Shown here one piece after another: positions 30,262 through 43,048 of a DNA stretch of 64,000 nucleotides. A program made the translations under genes and the position numbers. Source of the stretch: Naumovozyma dairenensis CBS 421 (lineage: Eukaryota > Ascomycota > Saccharomycetes > Saccharomycetales > Saccharomycetaceae); assembly GCF_000227115.2 (NCBI RefSeq), contig NC_016484.1, positions 310,001 through 374,000 of the forward strand, read 5' to 3'. The notes under the pieces were generated by a model. It saw only the letters and a program-made list of their open reading frames with translations, made no database searches and had not been told where the DNA came from. Position 1 is the first letter of the stretch; the number at the start of each line of letters is the position of its first letter.

Positions 30262-33200
30262 ATGGTCATGAAACCTGAAGTTGAGCAAGAATTGGCTCAC
30301 GTCCTTTTGACTGAATTGTTAGCTTATCAATTCGCATCCCCAGTCAGATGGATTGAAACCCAAGATGTATTCTTAAAAGACTTGAACACTGAAAGAATCG
30401 TCGAAATTGGTCCATCCCCAACTTTAGCAGGGATGGCTCAAAGAACCTTGAAAAATAAATACGAATCTTATGATGCTGCTTTATCTTTACAAAGACAAGT
30501 CCTATGTTACTCAAAGGATGCTAAAGAAATTTACTATACTCCAGATCCGGTAGCTGCTGAAGAAGAACAAAAGCCTGAAGAACCTTCTTCCTCTACCCCA
30601 GCTGCTGCTCCAACTCCTGTCGCTGTTTCATCTGCGCCTGTTGCTGTTGCTGCTGCTGCGCCTGCCGTTACTGCTGCTGAATTACCTGACGAACCTGTTA
30701 AAGCCACCTTAATCTTACATACATTAGTTGCTCACAAATTGAAGAAGCCATTGGACGCAATTCCAATGTCTAAGACCATCAAAGATTTAGTTGGTGGTAA
30801 ATCTACAGTTCAAAATGAAATTCTTGGTGATTTAGGTAAAGAATTCGGTTCCACCCCAGAAAAACCAGAAGAGACTCCATTAGATGAGCTAGCTGAAACA
30901 TTCCAAGATACATTCTCTGGTGTTTTAGGTAAACAGTCTACTTCATTAATCTCAAGATTAATTTCATCCAAGATGCCTGGTGGGTTCACTATCACCGTAG
31001 CTAGAAAATACCTACAAACTCGTTGGGGACTTGCATCTGGAAGACAAGATTCTACTTTATTAGTGGCGCTATCTAATGAACCTGCTTCTCGTCTTGCTAA
31101 TGAAGCTGAGGCAAAAAGTTTCTTAGATACAAATGCTCAAAAATATGCTGCTATTGCTGGTGTTGATTTATCTGCTGCTGCTTCTGGTGCATCAACTGGT
31201 GGTACAGCTACAGCTGGCGCTGCCGGTGGTGCTACCATCGATGCTGCTCAATTTGATGAATTGACTAAAGATCATAAGGTTTTGGCTCGTCAACAATTAC
31301 AAGTCTTAGCTCGTTACTTGAAAATGGATCTAGATAATGGTGAAAGAAAATTCTTGAAAGAAAAAGATACCGTCAAGAGCTTACAAGATCAATTAGATTT
31401 TTTGACTGAAGAATTAGGTGAATTTTTTGTTAATGGATTATCCACTTCCTTTTCTCGTAAGAAGGCAAGAGTGTTCGATTCTTCCTGGAATTGGGCTAAA
31501 CAATCCTTATTACATTTATATTTCGAAATTATTCATGGTGTCTTGAAGAATGTCGATAGAGAAGTGGTTAGCGAAGCGATTAATATCATGAACAGATCTA
31601 ATGAAACTTTGATCAAATTCATGGAATATCATGTTTCTAATACCGATGAAACCAAAGGTGAAAACTATAAAATGGCGAAGACATTAGGTGAACAATTAAT
31701 TGAAAACTGTAAAGAAGTTTTGGATATGGATCCTGTTTATAAAGATATTTCTAAACCAACTGGTCCAAAGACTGTTATTGACAAGAATGGTAACATTAAA
31801 TATACGGAAGAACCAAGAGAAAAGGTCAGAAAATTATCTCAATATATTCAAGAAATGGCTCTTGGTGGTCCATTAACTAAAGAATCTCAAATTACTATTG
31901 AAGAAGATTTGACGCGTGTATATAAAGCGATCAATGCTCAAGCTTCTTCTCAACATATTTCTGATTCAACTAAATTGGAATTCGAAAAGCTATATGGTGA
32001 ATTAATGACATTCTTGGCAAATTCCAAAGAAATTGACGCTTCTCAAACTACTCAATTAGCTGGTGGTGAAGGTGAAGAAGATACATTAGATACTGACTCT
32101 ACAAAGGAAGTTGCCTCTTTACAAAAGAAATCTACCATTTCCAAAACTGTTTCATCAACTATTCCAAGGGAAACTGTTCCATTCTTACATTTGAAGAAGA
32201 AGTTAGCAAATGGTTCTTGGAAATACGACCGTCACTTATCCACTATGTTCTTGGATGGTTTAGAAAAGGCCGCCATCAATGGTGTCACTTTCAAAGACAA
32301 ATACGTCTTAATCACTGGTGCCGGTAAAGGGTCTATCGGTGGTGAAATCTTACAAGGTTTATTACAGGGTGGTGCGAAAGTTATTGCCACAACACTCGGT
32401 GTTACGAAAGCCACTATGGATTATTTCCAATCTCAATATGCCAAATATGGTGGTAAGGGTTCCACTTTAGTCGTTGTTCCATTCAATCAAGGTTCTAAAC
32501 TAGATTGTGAAGCTTTAATTAATTATATTTATGATGATGAAAAGGCTGGCGGTTTAGGTTGGGATTTGGATGCTATTATTCCATTTGCTGCTATTCCAGA
32601 AAATGGTATCGAAATTGATGGTATCGATTCCAAATCTGAATTTGCTCATAGAATTATGTTAACTAATATTTTCAGAATTATGGGTTGTGTTAAGAAACAA
32701 AAATCTGCCAAGGGCATTGAAACAAGACCTGCTCAAGTTATCTTACCAATGTCTCCAAATCATGGTACATTTGGTGCTGATGGTTTATACTCTGAATCCA
32801 AATTATCTTTAGAAACGTTGTTCAACAGATGGCATTCTGAATCTTGGGCTAATCAATTAACCGTCTGTGGTGCTATTATTGGTTGGACCAGAGGTACTGG
32901 TTTAATGAGTGGTAATAATATTATTGCTGAAGGTATTGAAAAGATGGGTGTTCGTACTTTCTCTCAAAAGGAAATGGCGTTCAATTTGTTAGGTTTATTA
33001 ACTCCTGAAGTTGTTAATTTATGTCAAAAATCCCCAGTTATGGCCGATTTGAATGGTGGTTTACAATTCTTGAAAGATTTGAAGGATTTCACTCGTAAAT
33101 TACGTAGTGATTTGACTGAAACTTCAGAAATTAGAAAGGCTGTTTCTATCGAAACTGCTTTAGAACACAAGGTAGTCAACGGTGATAATGCTGATGCTGC

Positions 33201-35952
33201 TTACTCCAAAGTCGAAGTTCAACCAAGAGCCAATATTCAATTGGATTTCCCAACTTTAAAATCTTATAAAGATATCAAGGCACAAGTTGCTCCAGAATTA
33301 GAAGGTTTGTTAGACTTAGAAAAGGTTATTGTTGTTACCGGGTTTGCTGAAATTGGTCCATGGGGTTCTGCAAGAACTAGATGGCAAATGGAAGCCTATG
33401 GTGAATTCTCACTTGAAGGTTGTGTTGAAATGGCTTGGATGATGGGTTTAATAAAATATCACAATGGTAATTTGAAAGGTCGTCCATACACAGGTTGGGT
33501 TGATGCTAAGACTAATGAACCTGTTGATGACAAGGATGTTAAGGCTAGATATGAAAAGTTTATTTTGGATCATGCTGGTATCAGATTGATTGAACCCGAA
33601 TTATTTAACGGCTATAACCCAGAAAAGAAACATATGATCCAAGAAATTATTGTTGAAGAAAATATGGAACCATTTGAGGCTTCAAAGGAAACTGCTGAAC
33701 AATTCAAACATGAACATGGTGACAAGGTTGATATCTTTGAAATTCCAGAAACGGGTGAATATTCTGTTAGATTATTAAAGGGTGCCACTCTATATATTCC
33801 AAAGGCCTTGAGATTCGATCGTCTAGTTGCTGGTCAAATTCCAAGTGGTTGGAATGCTAAAACTTACGGTATTTCTGATGATATTATTTCTCAAGTTGAT
33901 CCAATCACTTTATTTGTCTTAGTCTCTGTTGTCGAAGCTTTTATCGCGTCTGGTATCAATGATCCGTATGAAATGTATCAATATGTTCATGTTTCTGAGG
34001 TTGGTAATTGTTCTGGTTCTGGTATGGGTGGTGTTTCTGCTTTACGTGGTATGTTCAAAGATCGTTACAAAGATGAACCAGTTCAAAATGATATTTTACA
34101 AGAATCCTTTATTAATACCATGTCGGCTTGGGTTAACATGCTGTTAATTTCCTCATCTGGTCCAATTAAAACTCCTGTCGGTGCCTGTGCCACAGCTGTT
34201 GAATCTGTTGATATTGGTGCTGAAACTATTCTATCCGGCAAGGCCAAGATTTGTATTGTCGGTGGTTACGATGATTTCCAAGAAGAAGGTTCTTATGAAT
34301 TCGGAAATATGAAGGCCACTTCTAACACCCTTGATGAATTTGAACAAGGTCGTTCCCCAGGTGAAATGTCTAGACCTGCAACCACAACACGTAACGGTTT
34401 CATGGAAGCACAAGGTGCTGGTATCCAAATTATTATGAATGCTGATTTAGCTTTGAAAATGGGTGTCCCAATCTATGGTATTGTTGCTTTAACTGCTACT
34501 GCTACTGATAAGATTGGTAGATCTGTTCCTGCTCCAGGTAAGGGTATTTTAACTACTGCGAGAGAACACCACGGTAATTTGAAATTCCCAACACCATTAT
34601 TGAACATTAAATACAGAAAAAGACAATTAGTTGCACGTGAAGTTCAAATTAAACAATGGGTTGAAAATGAACTTGAGTTATTGAAGTATGAAGTTGAAGA
34701 AGTTTCTCCAGAAGATGAAAAAGAATTCTTCATTGAACGTACTAAAGAAATTGAAAAGGAAGCTGCTAAACAATTAAAGGCCGCTCAAAGTCAATGGGGT
34801 AACGAATTCTACAAAAATGATCCACGTATTGCTCCATTAAGAGGTGCTTTAGCAACCTATGGTTTAACTGTTGATGATTTAGGTGTTGCTTCCTTCCACG
34901 GTACTTCTACTAAGGCTAATGATAAGAATGAATCTTCCACATTGAACGAAATGATGAAGCATTTGGGTAGATCTGAAGGTAATCCGGTTATTGGTGTTTT
35001 CCAAAAGTTCTTAACTGGTCATCCAAAGGGTGCTGCTGGTGCTTGGATGATGAATGGTGCTTTACAAATTCTAAACAGCAGTGTCATCCCAGGTAATAGA
35101 AATGCTGACAACATTGATAAAGTTTTAGAACAATATGAATATGTTTTATTCCCATCTAAATCTTTGAAGACTAACGGTGTGAAGGCTGTCTCTATCACGT
35201 CCTTCGGTTTTGGTCAAAAGGGTGCTCAAGCTATCGTTATTCATCCAGATTACTTATATGCTGCTATTGATGAATCCAGATATAATGAATATGCCCAGAA
35301 GGTTACCAACAGAGAAAAGGCAGCTTACAAGTATTTCCATAATGGTATGATTAATAGCAAGTTATTTGTCAGTAAGGAACATGCTCCATATAGTGACGAA
35401 TTAGAAGAATGTGTTTATTTGGATCCATTAGCACGTGTTACGCCTGACAAGAAGGATGGTGCATTGACTTTCAATAATAAATCTATTCAAAATGAAGGTA
35501 GTTATGCTACTGATTTGAACAAGGAAACTGCTGTTGTAGTTGGTGAATTGACTAGAAATGCAGTTACATCTTCTTCTAAAGCTGATACTAATGTTGGTGT
35601 CGATGTGGAATTAATTACTAGTATTAATGTTGAAAATGATACGTTTATCGAACGTAATTTTACAACAAAAGAAATTAAATATGCCAAGAGTCAACCAAGT
35701 ATTCAAAGTTCCTTTGCTGGTATATGGTCTGCCAAGGAAGCTGTTTTCAAGTCCCTTGGTGTTAAGTCTCAAGGTGCTGGTGCATCATTGAAAGATATAG
35801 AAATTTCACGTGTCAACGGGAATGCACCTGTTGTCGTGCTACATGGTGAAGCTAAAGTTGCAGCGGACAAGGTGGGTGTTAGCAACGTAAAGGTTTCAAT
35901 TTCTCACGATGATTTCCAATCAGTTGCTGTTGCCATTGCCACAAAGAAATAG
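30262..35952 (+). CDS. FAS2: Fatty acid synthase alpha subunit
   Basis: A 1896-residue protein (1887 in S. cerevisiae), orthologue of YPL231W, forming the alpha6-beta6 cytosolic synthase with Fas1. Domains in order: end of the malonyl/palmitoyl transferase (about 1-95); Ala/Pro linker (100-140); acyl carrier protein with the phosphopantetheine Ser near 181 in [17 protein letters not shown]; a second Ala/Gly linker near 305-325; ketoreductase, about 670-960 ([19 protein letters not shown]); ketosynthase, about 1000-1740, with active Cys near 1309 in [12 protein letters not shown] and His motifs [15 protein letters not shown] and [12 protein letters not shown]; phosphopantetheine transferase, about 1770-1896 ([30 protein letters not shown]). 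The family start MKPEVEQE is at 30268; the ATG at 30262 adds Met-Val. Codon use is strongly biased to preferred yeast codons, as expected of an abundant enzyme. Confidence 0.98.
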   Translation: MVMKPEVEQELAHVLLTELLAYQFASPVRWIETQDVFLKDLNTERIVEIGPSPTLAGMAQRTLKNKYESYDAALSLQRQVLCYSKDAKEIYYTPDPVAAEEEQKPEEPSSSTPAAAPTPVAVSSAPVAVAAAAPAVTAAELPDEPVKATLILHTLVAHKLKKPLDAIPMSKTIKDLVGGKSTVQNEILGDLGKEFGSTPEKPEETPLDELAETFQDTFSGVLGKQSTSLISRLISSKMPGGFTITVARKYLQTRWGLASGRQDSTLLVALSNEPASRLANEAEAKSFLDTNAQKYAAIAGVDLSAAASGASTGGTATAGAAGGATIDAAQFDELTKDHKVLARQQLQVLARYLKMDLDNGERKFLKEKDTVKSLQDQLDFLTEELGEFFVNGLSTSFSRKKARVFDSSWNWAKQSLLHLYFEIIHGVLKNVDREVVSEAINIMNRSNETLIKFMEYHVSNTDETKGENYKMAKTLGEQLIENCKEVLDMDPVYKDISKPTGPKTVIDKNGNIKYTEEPREKVRKLSQYIQEMALGGPLTKESQITIEEDLTRVYKAINAQASSQHISDSTKLEFEKLYGELMTFLANSKEIDASQTTQLAGGEGEEDTLDTDSTKEVASLQKKSTISKTVSSTIPRETVPFLHLKKKLANGSWKYDRHLSTMFLDGLEKAAINGVTFKDKYVLITGAGKGSIGGEILQGLLQGGAKVIATTLGVTKATMDYFQSQYAKYGGKGSTLVVVPFNQGSKLDCEALINYIYDDEKAGGLGWDLDAIIPFAAIPENGIEIDGIDSKSEFAHRIMLTNIFRIMGCVKKQKSAKGIETRPAQVILPMSPNHGTFGADGLYSESKLSLETLFNRWHSESWANQLTVCGAIIGWTRGTGLMSGNNIIAEGIEKMGVRTFSQKEMAFNLLGLLTPEVVNLCQKSPVMADLNGGLQFLKDLKDFTRKLRSDLTETSEIRKAVSIETALEHKVVNGDNADAAYSKVEVQPRANIQLDFPTLKSYKDIKAQVAPELEGLLDLEKVIVVTGFAEIGPWGSARTRWQMEAYGEFSLEGCVEMAWMMGLIKYHNGNLKGRPYTGWVDAKTNEPVDDKDVKARYEKFILDHAGIRLIEPELFNGYNPEKKHMIQEIIVEENMEPFEASKETAEQFKHEHGDKVDIFEIPETGEYSVRLLKGATLYIPKALRFDRLVAGQIPSGWNAKTYGISDDIISQVDPITLFVLVSVVEAFIASGINDPYEMYQYVHVSEVGNCSGSGMGGVSALRGMFKDRYKDEPVQNDILQESFINTMSAWVNMLLISSSGPIKTPVGACATAVESVDIGAETILSGKAKICIVGGYDDFQEEGSYEFGNMKATSNTLDEFEQGRSPGEMSRPATTTRNGFMEAQGAGIQIIMNADLALKMGVPIYGIVALTATATDKIGRSVPAPGKGILTTAREHHGNLKFPTPLLNIKYRKRQLVAREVQIKQWVENELELLKYEVEEVSPEDEKEFFIERTKEIEKEAAKQLKAAQSQWGNEFYKNDPRIAPLRGALATYGLTVDDLGVASFHGTSTKANDKNESSTLNEMMKHLGRSEGNPVIGVFQKFLTGHPKGAAGAWMMNGALQILNSSVIPGNRNADNIDKVLEQYEYVLFPSKSLKTNGVKAVSITSFGFGQKGAQAIVIHPDYLYAAIDESRYNEYAQKVTNREKAAYKYFHNGMINSKLFVSKEHAPYSDELEECVYLDPLARVTPDKKDGALTFNNKSIQNEGSYATDLNKETAVVVGELTRNAVTSSSKADTNVGVDVELITSINVENDTFIERNFTTKEIKYAKSQPSIQSSFAGIWSAKEAVFKSLGVKSQGAGASLKDIEISRVNGNAPVVVLHGEAKVAADKVGVSNVKVSISHDDFQSVAVAIATKK

Positions 35953-36695
35953 TTAAGTATGCTATGTATTTTTATATATATATTTATACATTTATAGAGT
36001 ATAGTTCGTCGCAAGACGTTTTTCTTTACCCAATTTCCTCAGGGACTCTGTAACTGGATGCACTTCTAGATTCCACCAAGTTACTAAAAACTTTGTAAGT
36101 CGTCTTGTTCATTATAAATTAGGCATTAAAACTTCGAATGTCGCAGCTACCAAACAACGACGATATAGCTGCGGTTGTGAGTAGACAAGGGAAATTTAGG
36201 GTTTCGAAGAAATGCGGCCTTTTAGGGCCCTACCATAAAAGATATTCCACGGAGAACAAATGCGTAGTTATCTGTGTGTAACCCTGTCTGATTTTTTCCC
36301 CTAAATTAGATTATCGGTGGAATCATTTTTTTGAAACAAATGCTAGTAACGTTGGGATCAAAGATGTTAAGCCCGTTAGTTGTCACATTTGAGCATTCCT
36401 CTTTTCCTTCAAATTGTCGCATTTCTACGTACGTGTTTTCATTGTCTCTGCGAGGAACCTCAGAGACTGATTCCCAATTTAAGGAATTCCCTTCGGGCAG
36501 TACATGTAATGTCAAACAAAACGCGTATAAAGGAGGCAACTGCTCACACCTACATTAAGTTAAGCCCCGACGGAAATTCATACCCTTCCTCTTTCCACAG
36601 GGAAGCCTTCGTGTGATGTCTCGGGGACCTCTTGTCCAAGACTTCAAATACCTTAATTTCCCCGCTCAAAACCTTCTCGGGTGTCCGGTGGCAAA

Positions 36696-36702
36696 TTACC
36701 CG
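36696..36702 (+). promoter_or_regulatory. Reb1 site upstream of USV1
   Basis: TTACCCG, exact core of the Reb1 consensus, in a GC-rich patch of the USV1 upstream region. Confidence 0.55.
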
Positions 36703-37810
36703 TCAGAGGCGGGGTGGGGCTGCCGCAGCGACGAAAAGTAAATTCTGGAAGCCTCAATTTTCATTTTCTAGCCTGTTTTGTTTCTAAATCAATCTGCGTA
36801 CGTATATTCAAGAGGCTCTTAAACACGTCGATGTGTGTTTAATGAAATGAAAAAAGGAGACACCAGTAGGCAGACATGGGAGCGGTGTTGGGTAGAGTCG
36901 GGGGTAGAACCATAAATTTAGGGGCAGAATTGGGGTTACAACCAAAATATTTTAAAAAAATTACTAGTAGTTAGAGTAACAACACCGTATAAAGCTATAA
37001 TAAAGGTTTTATTCAAATTTCAATAGTGGAAATAGGGCTGGGGTAGATATTGTTTTTCTAGATGTTGAAACGGATAAGGGAAAATTTTCCACCCCCCCCA
37101 CTGGCAGTAGGGGAAATGGAAATGGAAATGGGAACAGACACAGAAAAATTTACTACGGGTTTAATGCCCATGAGGGAGCAAAATGGCAATAACTAAAGGA
37201 GTTCCGTATGAATCTTCCCCAGACATGCACAATCTTCACCCGCATTACTCTTTTATTTCACGGGGGTGAACAAGAATAAATAACATGTCTTTAACTAATT
37301 TCGCAGACAAAAGAGTATATACGTACATACGTAAGTAACAACTCTTATATATCCTCAAGTATTTTAACGAAAGTGTCATTGCCAAGTGAACGGAGGGACA
37401 ATTGTGCATGAAATAGATACAGATAAAAGAAATGTCCCACATACTGACAGTATTTGTAAAGGAGACGTGGAGGCTAGAGAGTCCGAGCTTTTCTCCAGAC
37501 ATACAACTTTGTCGCAGGAACATCTCACAAGTATCCAGGTGGGAACCTCAAGATTATCACCGTAAGACCTCTACTCCTACTGAAGTTACGCAGGCTCGAA
37601 GGAAAGTCGAAGACAGGGATTAGAAAAGCACATCCATAGAGTTTATTTCTGGGCAACAAATTAACGCCAAATTTTTTCTTTATCAGTTCGTTTTGCATGC
37701 ATGCATGACACAACTACGTGAAAAAAACATAATTTGCGGTAGGAACCTGAATTCAATCATCATCTTCTGTTGTCAGAAAATTAGTTCCTTTAGCCCACAT
37801 ATATACACAG

Positions 37811-37812
<2 letters not shown>

Positions 37813-37842
<30 letters not shown>
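37813..37842. repeat. (AT)n microsatellite
   Basis: About 15 AT units, roughly 100 bp upstream of USV1. Confidence 0.9.
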
Positions 37843-37844
<2 letters not shown>

Positions 37845-37937
37845 GAGCGGATGTATCACGGTACTAGGCGTATAGATGAAAGTTGTTTTCAAAATTAAAC
37901 CAAAGAAGGCCCAAATTCTGTCAAATCGAAAATACTA

Positions 37938-39122
37938 ATGTCAAAAGAAAATATCACAGACCCTCAACCAAAGAGAATTCAAAAGAAGAAATTCTGTTGT
38001 ACTGGTTACGGGGAATGTTCAATGGCATTTACAAGAGCTGAGCATTTGACAAGACATATTAGGAAACATACTGGTGAAAAACCGTATCACTGTGGGATTT
38101 GTTCAAAAAATTTCAGCAGAATTGATAATTTAAAACAACATGAAGATTGTGTTCATCACAAAGGAGTGTCTAATTGTTTATCTAGAGGCCATAAAACTAC
38201 CACAAATATGAAACGAAGAACTAAAAGCACTGATTTCATTACAGGAGAGAAATTGGAACAGAAGTTCAAAAGACAAAGAGGAACTCAAGGTATTAATTTG
38301 ATGGCACCATTACCAACACCACTTTCTTCTTCTTTACCTAGCTCTCCGAATCGTACTGCACCTCCAACCATGCCTGGATCACCCGTTACAATGAATTTTA
38401 ACTACATTGGTAAATCCGGTAGCAATAATAGAGGGTATTTTTTTAATAGTATTCCCAGCACCAGTCCCTTAAATAGCACGGATAGTCAAGAAGATCTTCC
38501 CTTGATTCCGAAATATATTTATTACCCACCAAACGGGACATCATATATCCAATATTCGTTTTCAAAAGAACAACCAAGTAAACATCCCACAACAACCTCA
38601 TCTTACAATCAGATAAACGATTATTACCTTCCAAAACAAATGTATAATGATATACCGCTAACTGCATTGCAGCAGGCCCCACCAACACCATTACAACAAG
38701 CCCCTGTAGCATACAATCAAAATTCAAGGAATTTTTCTTCAACTAGTCTGAACGTGAATTTTCCATCGATGTTTAATGCTATTACTATGCCCGCAGCCCT
38801 TGATAACTCTTCAACAAATACTACAAGAATAAAACGTAATGTATATGATCCTATTGATAAATTCCAACAATTATTGGATCCGGGTGGTTCGAGCAACGAC
38901 GACGATACCCTAAGAATTGAAAAAAATTGTATAGTAGATAATGAAACCGATAAAATCAATCTTCAAGTGATAAATGATGGAAAAATTCATGATGAAAATG
39001 TTGAAAAAAATAATGGAAAACGTGATAATAATAACGATAATAATAACGATAATGATAACGATAATGATAATAACGAAAGTGGTAAAGCAAAGAGACTACG
39101 TGTCGAATATATGCTTACATAG
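37938..39122 (+). CDS. USV1: Usv1-type C2H2 zinc-finger transcription factor
   Basis: A 394-residue protein (391 in S. cerevisiae), orthologue of YPL230W by position after FAS2; its duplicate Rgm1 is similar. Usv1 acts in growth on non-fermentable carbon and in salt stress. Two adjacent C2H2 fingers sit at the N-terminus: [20 protein letters not shown] to HIRKH (about 15-43), and [20 protein letters not shown] to VHH (about 49-72), joined by the TGEKPYH linker. The rest is low-complexity, rich in Ser, Pro, Asn and Gln, with an acidic Asn/Asp run ([17 protein letters not shown]) near the end. Only the fingers are expected to be conserved. Confidence 0.85.
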   Translation: MSKENITDPQPKRIQKKKFCCTGYGECSMAFTRAEHLTRHIRKHTGEKPYHCGICSKNFSRIDNLKQHEDCVHHKGVSNCLSRGHKTTTNMKRRTKSTDFITGEKLEQKFKRQRGTQGINLMAPLPTPLSSSLPSSPNRTAPPTMPGSPVTMNFNYIGKSGSNNRGYFFNSIPSTSPLNSTDSQEDLPLIPKYIYYPPNGTSYIQYSFSKEQPSKHPTTTSSYNQINDYYLPKQMYNDIPLTALQQAPPTPLQQAPVAYNQNSRNFSSTSLNVNFPSMFNAITMPAALDNSSTNTTRIKRNVYDPIDKFQQLLDPGGSSNDDDTLRIEKNCIVDNETDKINLQVINDGKIHDENVEKNNGKRDNNNDNNNDNDNDNDNNESGKAKRLRVEYMLT

Positions 39123-39586
39123 GGAAGGAGGCACGGGGCACAATCAAAAGATACGTATATAAAAAACAGTACCACACAAACCCATTCAATAATCTATGGA
39201 AAAAACAGTACGTATATAGATACTTATTTATACAGAAAAAAAAAAGATAAAATATTTGAGTATTCCAACTTTCTTGTAAGTACTTTTTACTAAATTATAC
39301 CAATAGATGGGGACAGAAAGGTATAAACTTATCAAGCCTTCCTCCTCCTTTCATATTTGTAGTACAATTATCATTTGATTGGGTATTAATGGACGTTTAT
39401 TTTAAATTATTTTATTTTAATGTGACGCGCCTTCTTCTCTACCAACATCAGAAAACGAAAATAAAAGCACAACATATGCACTTGAAGAAGGATGCAGAAG
39501 CTGTAAAGGTGAACGTCAACTACTTTCCTTCACATCTCTCAAAGGGGAAGAAAGAAAACAATTGTACGTCCACTTTGAATTATACA
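39123..39586. promoter_or_regulatory. CET1 upstream region; YPL229W absent
   Basis: A 464-bp region between USV1 and CET1. In S. cerevisiae the small gene YPL229W lies here; no equivalent is visible. The CET1 frame is open upstream to 39389, but I regard that part as leader. Confidence 0.45.
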
Positions 39587-39707
39587 ATGAGTTCAAAGGA
39601 GTCGAAACCATCCGGAAAGCGTGCGTTATCTCTAGACGATTTGGTCAACCATGATGACAATGACAAAGTAAAACTTCAGAAACTAGGCTCTGATATTAAA
39701 GAAGATG

Positions 39708-39744
<37 letters not shown>

Positions 39745-41305
39745 CACTATAAATGGGCCCGCCACTGGATCCATTGACTTGTTAAACTCTACTACTAATA
39801 CTAGTAGCGTTATGGAAATCAGCAATCCTCAACCAAAAGGTGAAATTATTACTACTAAACAGCGTGGTGATGAGATATCTCCAAGATTACCGCCAGCTGA
39901 AACCATTGACCATCATCAAGATAATAACAAATTGAAATCAAGAACCCTTTCACAAATGATGGAAGATGGAGAAGATGAAACTGACACCGATGATGATGTT
40001 GTAGGAAATGGAGAAATCAAATTTGATTCCCCTATGGCTTTTGATTACGAGAAGCAAGATAGGTCATCACCTTTGAAAACCTCTCCTGGTCCAAAAAAAC
40101 TGGTATCTACATTAAAGAAAGAAGCTGATTTAAAACCAAAGGAATCCTTGGAGAAGAAACTTGACGAGTCTAAAAAAACTGAAGGAACTAACAATAAAGT
40201 TGAAAAGTCCAATGTAGAAGAACCTATATCCGCTTTAAATAATGAGAAAACATCATCCAAAGCAGAAAAGATAGATAATATATTTGAAGAAAAGGCTTCA
40301 TTACAATCTAAGAAAAATAATGTTAAGAAAGATCTTCAGGTATTGAACGAAATTCGTTCCGTATCAAGACCAAGTAAATATAAAAATGCCCCCATTTGGG
40401 CTCAAAAATGGAAACCAACAGTAAAAGCGTTACAGAATATAGATACTAAAGATTTTAAAATTGATTCGTCTTTCTTAAATATTATTCCAGATGATGATTT
40501 AACTAAATCGGTTCAAGATTGGGTCTATGCCACTATACATTCTATTGCACCCGATTTAAGACCGTTTATTGAATTGGAAATGAAATTTGGGGTTATTATA
40601 GATGCTAAGGGACCAGATCGTGTATCACCCCCAATATCATCTCAGGCAATCTTTACAGATATGGATTCACATTTGACTCCTAATGTCGATGAATCATTAT
40701 TTAAAGAATTGAATAAATATATTCAAGGTGTTAGTGAATTAAATGAAAATTCAGGAAAGTTCAGTATAATTGAATCTCATACGAGAGATTCGGTGTACAG
40801 AGTTGGGCTCTCAACTCAAAGACCGAGGTTTTTAAGAATGAGTACAGATGTTAAGACTGGACGTGTGGGGCAATTTATAGAGAAGAGACATGTAGCACAA
40901 TTATTATTATTTTCACCAAAGGATAGTTATGATGGCAAGATTTCTATCAATTTAGAACTTCCCGTACCGGAAAATGACCCGCCAGAAAAATATTTATCTC
41001 AAAGTCCAGTGAGTCAGAGAACCAAAGAACGTATTAGTTATATTCATAATGATTCATGTACAAGGATCGATATTACGAAGGTGCATAATCATAATCAAGG
41101 AGTGAAGGCGAAGGATGTGGAAGTAACGCATGAAATTGAATTAGAAATAAATACACCTGCCTTATTGAGCGCATTTGATAATATTTTAAATGATAGTAAA
41201 GAATATGCTTCTGTCATTAGAACATTCCTGAACAATAGTACGATTATACGTAGAAAATTAACGTCCTTATCCTATGAGATATTTGAGGGCCAAAAGAAAA
41301 TTTAA
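39587..41305 (+). CDS. CET1: Cet1, mRNA capping enzyme RNA 5'-triphosphatase
   Basis: A 572-residue protein (549 in S. cerevisiae), orthologue of YPL228W. It removes the gamma phosphate of nascent mRNA before Ceg1 adds the cap. The frame is open from 39389, but the family N-terminus [20 protein letters not shown] follows closely after ATG 39587 ([10 protein letters not shown]), so I take that start. A long disordered region holds a poly-Asn run (codon run AAT at about 39707-39741) and acidic stretches. The Ceg1-binding peptide is [15 protein letters not shown] (about 267-281). The triphosphate tunnel domain follows with the metal-binding strands [13 protein letters not shown] and [11 protein letters not shown], plus [20 protein letters not shown]. 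Ends KKI. Confidence 0.95.
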
Positions 41306-41519
41306 CCTCCCGATTTCAATAAGAGAAGAATTTTAAATTATTAATACATATATAAATAAAGCAACGTATTTCTATAAAAAGATAATCCTGTATAATTGAG
41401 ATGCAGCATACTTGAAACTAAATCTTCCATCGGGAAAATAAGAAGAATATTATACATTTTTTTATTAAGGGTACTATAATATATTTATAGGAAAATGTAT
41501 TAAAATAAAGGCAGGTTTA
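41306..41519. other. Convergent intergenic region CET1 / ALG5
   Basis: A 214-bp AT-rich region between convergent stops; no gene seen. Confidence 0.4.
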
Positions 41520-42539
41520 TCAAACTTCCTTAGTATCGTTATAAATACCAAAAAAATATGCTAATCTAATGACAACTAAATCCTTTGCCATCATTATGCT
41601 ATCAATAGCAAGATCCATCTTAGAACCACTGACTTCATGCCATGAGATTGGGATTTCGAAAATTCTAATATTTTTTCTAATAGCTAATATTAAAATTTCT
41701 ACATCAAAGATCCAACCTTCTGTATGTAAGTATGGGAAAATATCTTTAATTGCCTTCCTATTGAAAAGTTTGAATCCACATTGGGTATCTTTAATGGAGT
41801 GGATACCAAAAATATAGACTAAACCATGAAAACCGTACATAAGACAATTTCTAACGAATGATCTCTTAATAACCGCTTCTGTATTTACCATATGAGCTCT
41901 TGAACCCAGGGCAATTGCAGGCAGTATAGCATTTTGATCTTTAGTCTTTTCCATATTTTTCACACTAGCGATCAATTTTTCCACGTCACTGAACTTACTT
42001 GCACCATCAGCATCTGCAAATAACCCATATCTACCACGAATATGTAACATACCTTCTCTAACGGCGCCACCTTTACCTCTATTTTCTAATAGTTTCAATA
42101 CCCGTAATTCTCCCTTAGTCAGTTTGAAGTCCTCTTCCGCTAATTTCAAACAATACTCAGTGGTACCGTCTTTAGACCCGTCATCTACGATCAATATTTC
42201 CCATCTATTCGACATGGATTCATTCAAATATTTGATCGCCTCATTCAACATCCTAAAAATCCTTTCAGTTTCATTATAACTTGGGACAACGACAGACAAC
42301 AAAATATCCTTGCCATTTTCGTCTTCGTCACTGGTAGGGGACGTAATACTAGGCAATTGACCTCTAACAACTTCTCCAGAGGAATTGATAGTCATGTATT
42401 GTAATTCTTCAGCATGAGGGGCTCTCGGTTTATGTGAGAGAAAATATATCAGCATATAAAGTGAACCTAGTAACCCAATGGTTACAGTCACCAGTACAGT
42501 TTTCCAATCCAAATTATCAATAATTGATTCCAGCGTCAT
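41520..42539 (-). CDS. ALG5: Alg5, dolichyl-phosphate beta-glucosyltransferase
   Basis: A 339-residue protein (334 in S. cerevisiae), orthologue of YPL227C. It makes dolichyl-phosphate-glucose from UDP-glucose at the ER, the donor for the last three glucoses of the N-glycan precursor. An N-terminal membrane anchor spans about 14-33 (VLVTVTIGLLGSLYMLIYFL). The GT2 catalytic domain has LSVVVPSYNETERI, LIVDDGSKDGTTEY (about 113-126) and the DXD-type motif LFADADGASKF (about 172-182). TQCGFKLFNRKAI and WIFDVEILILA follow, typical of the family. The start at 42539 is the only ATG before the anchor. Confidence 0.96.
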   Translation of the reverse strand: MTLESIIDNLDWKTVLVTVTIGLLGSLYMLIYFLSHKPRAPHAEELQYMTINSSGEVVRGQLPSITSPTSDEDENGKDILLSVVVPSYNETERIFRMLNEAIKYLNESMSNRWEILIVDDGSKDGTTEYCLKLAEEDFKLTKGELRVLKLLENRGKGGAVREGMLHIRGRYGLFADADGASKFSDVEKLIASVKNMEKTKDQNAILPAIALGSRAHMVNTEAVIKRSFVRNCLMYGFHGLVYIFGIHSIKDTQCGFKLFNRKAIKDIFPYLHTEGWIFDVEILILAIRKNIRIFEIPISWHEVSGSKMDLAIDSIMMAKDLVVIRLAYFFGIYNDTKEV

Positions 42540-42749
42540 ATTCCCTTTTATGCTATTATAATGCTTAGAAAAACACGTCCCCTCAGTTTTCCTGGATATA
42601 AGTAATTGTTTTTCTGAGGTATCAAGGCAAGTTTGTTTTTAAGGTAGAATTTGGAATTCCAACATGTGTCTCGAGAAAACGTTAACCTTAATTTAAGTTT
42701 GAAACTACTGTCAATTCTCATTTTTTGGTATTATCGTCTTCAGTATTCT

Positions 42750-42756
42750 TTACCCG
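42750..42756 (+). promoter_or_regulatory. Reb1 site upstream of ALG5
   Basis: TTACCCG, about 210 bp upstream of the ALG5 ATG. Confidence 0.6.
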
Positions 42757-42795
42757 GGTCCGCTCTTCCTTTAAAGTGAACACGTTAACTTAACA

Positions 42796-42848
42796 AGAAG
42801 GAAGGAAGGAAGGAAGGAAGGAAGGAAGAAAGAAAGAAAGAAAGAAAG
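42796..42848. repeat. (GGAA)n-(GAAA)n compound microsatellite
   Basis: About seven GGAA units pass directly into about five GAAA units, in the interval that has lost NEW1 and YPL225W. Confidence 0.92.
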
Positions 42849-43048
42849 TGTGACGGGATGGATGGTGACACAGCCAGCGGGTTATGTCATTGCTGTTAGC
42901 ACTTTCATCTAGTTTATAGCTTATATAGCGCACAGATTATGTGTTTATTATCATTTATTCTAGTAAGGATGATGCAAGCATGTATGGTTTCGAAAAATGT
43001 TTTTCTATTGCTTTATTTTTAAATAAGGTAGACTGTATAATATTTTAT

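Larger units (their letters stand above)
35953..37937. promoter_or_regulatory. Long USV1 upstream region
   Basis: Nearly 2 kb between FAS2 and USV1 without a convincing gene. It is GC-richer than its surroundings at 36.6-36.75 kb. Three stress-response elements (AGGGG/CCCCT) are at 36298-36302, 36920-36924 and 37109-37113. A Reb1 site TTACCCG is at 36696-36702. An (AT)n run is at 37813-37842. ORFs of 60-92 codons here overlap each other and look accidental. A long, site-rich promoter suits a stress-induced regulator. Confidence 0.55.
42540..43048. promoter_or_regulatory. ALG5 upstream region; NEW1 and YPL225W absent
   Basis: A 509-bp region. S. cerevisiae has NEW1 and YPL225W between ALG5 and MMT2; neither is here. 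It holds a Reb1 site (TTACCCG, 42750-42756) and a GGAA/GAAA repeat tract (42796-42848). Confidence 0.5.

Noticed and set aside
39389..39586. A longer N-terminus for CET1 from 39389
   Set aside because: The conserved family N-terminus starts just after ATG 39587, and the upstream residues resemble translated leader sequence.
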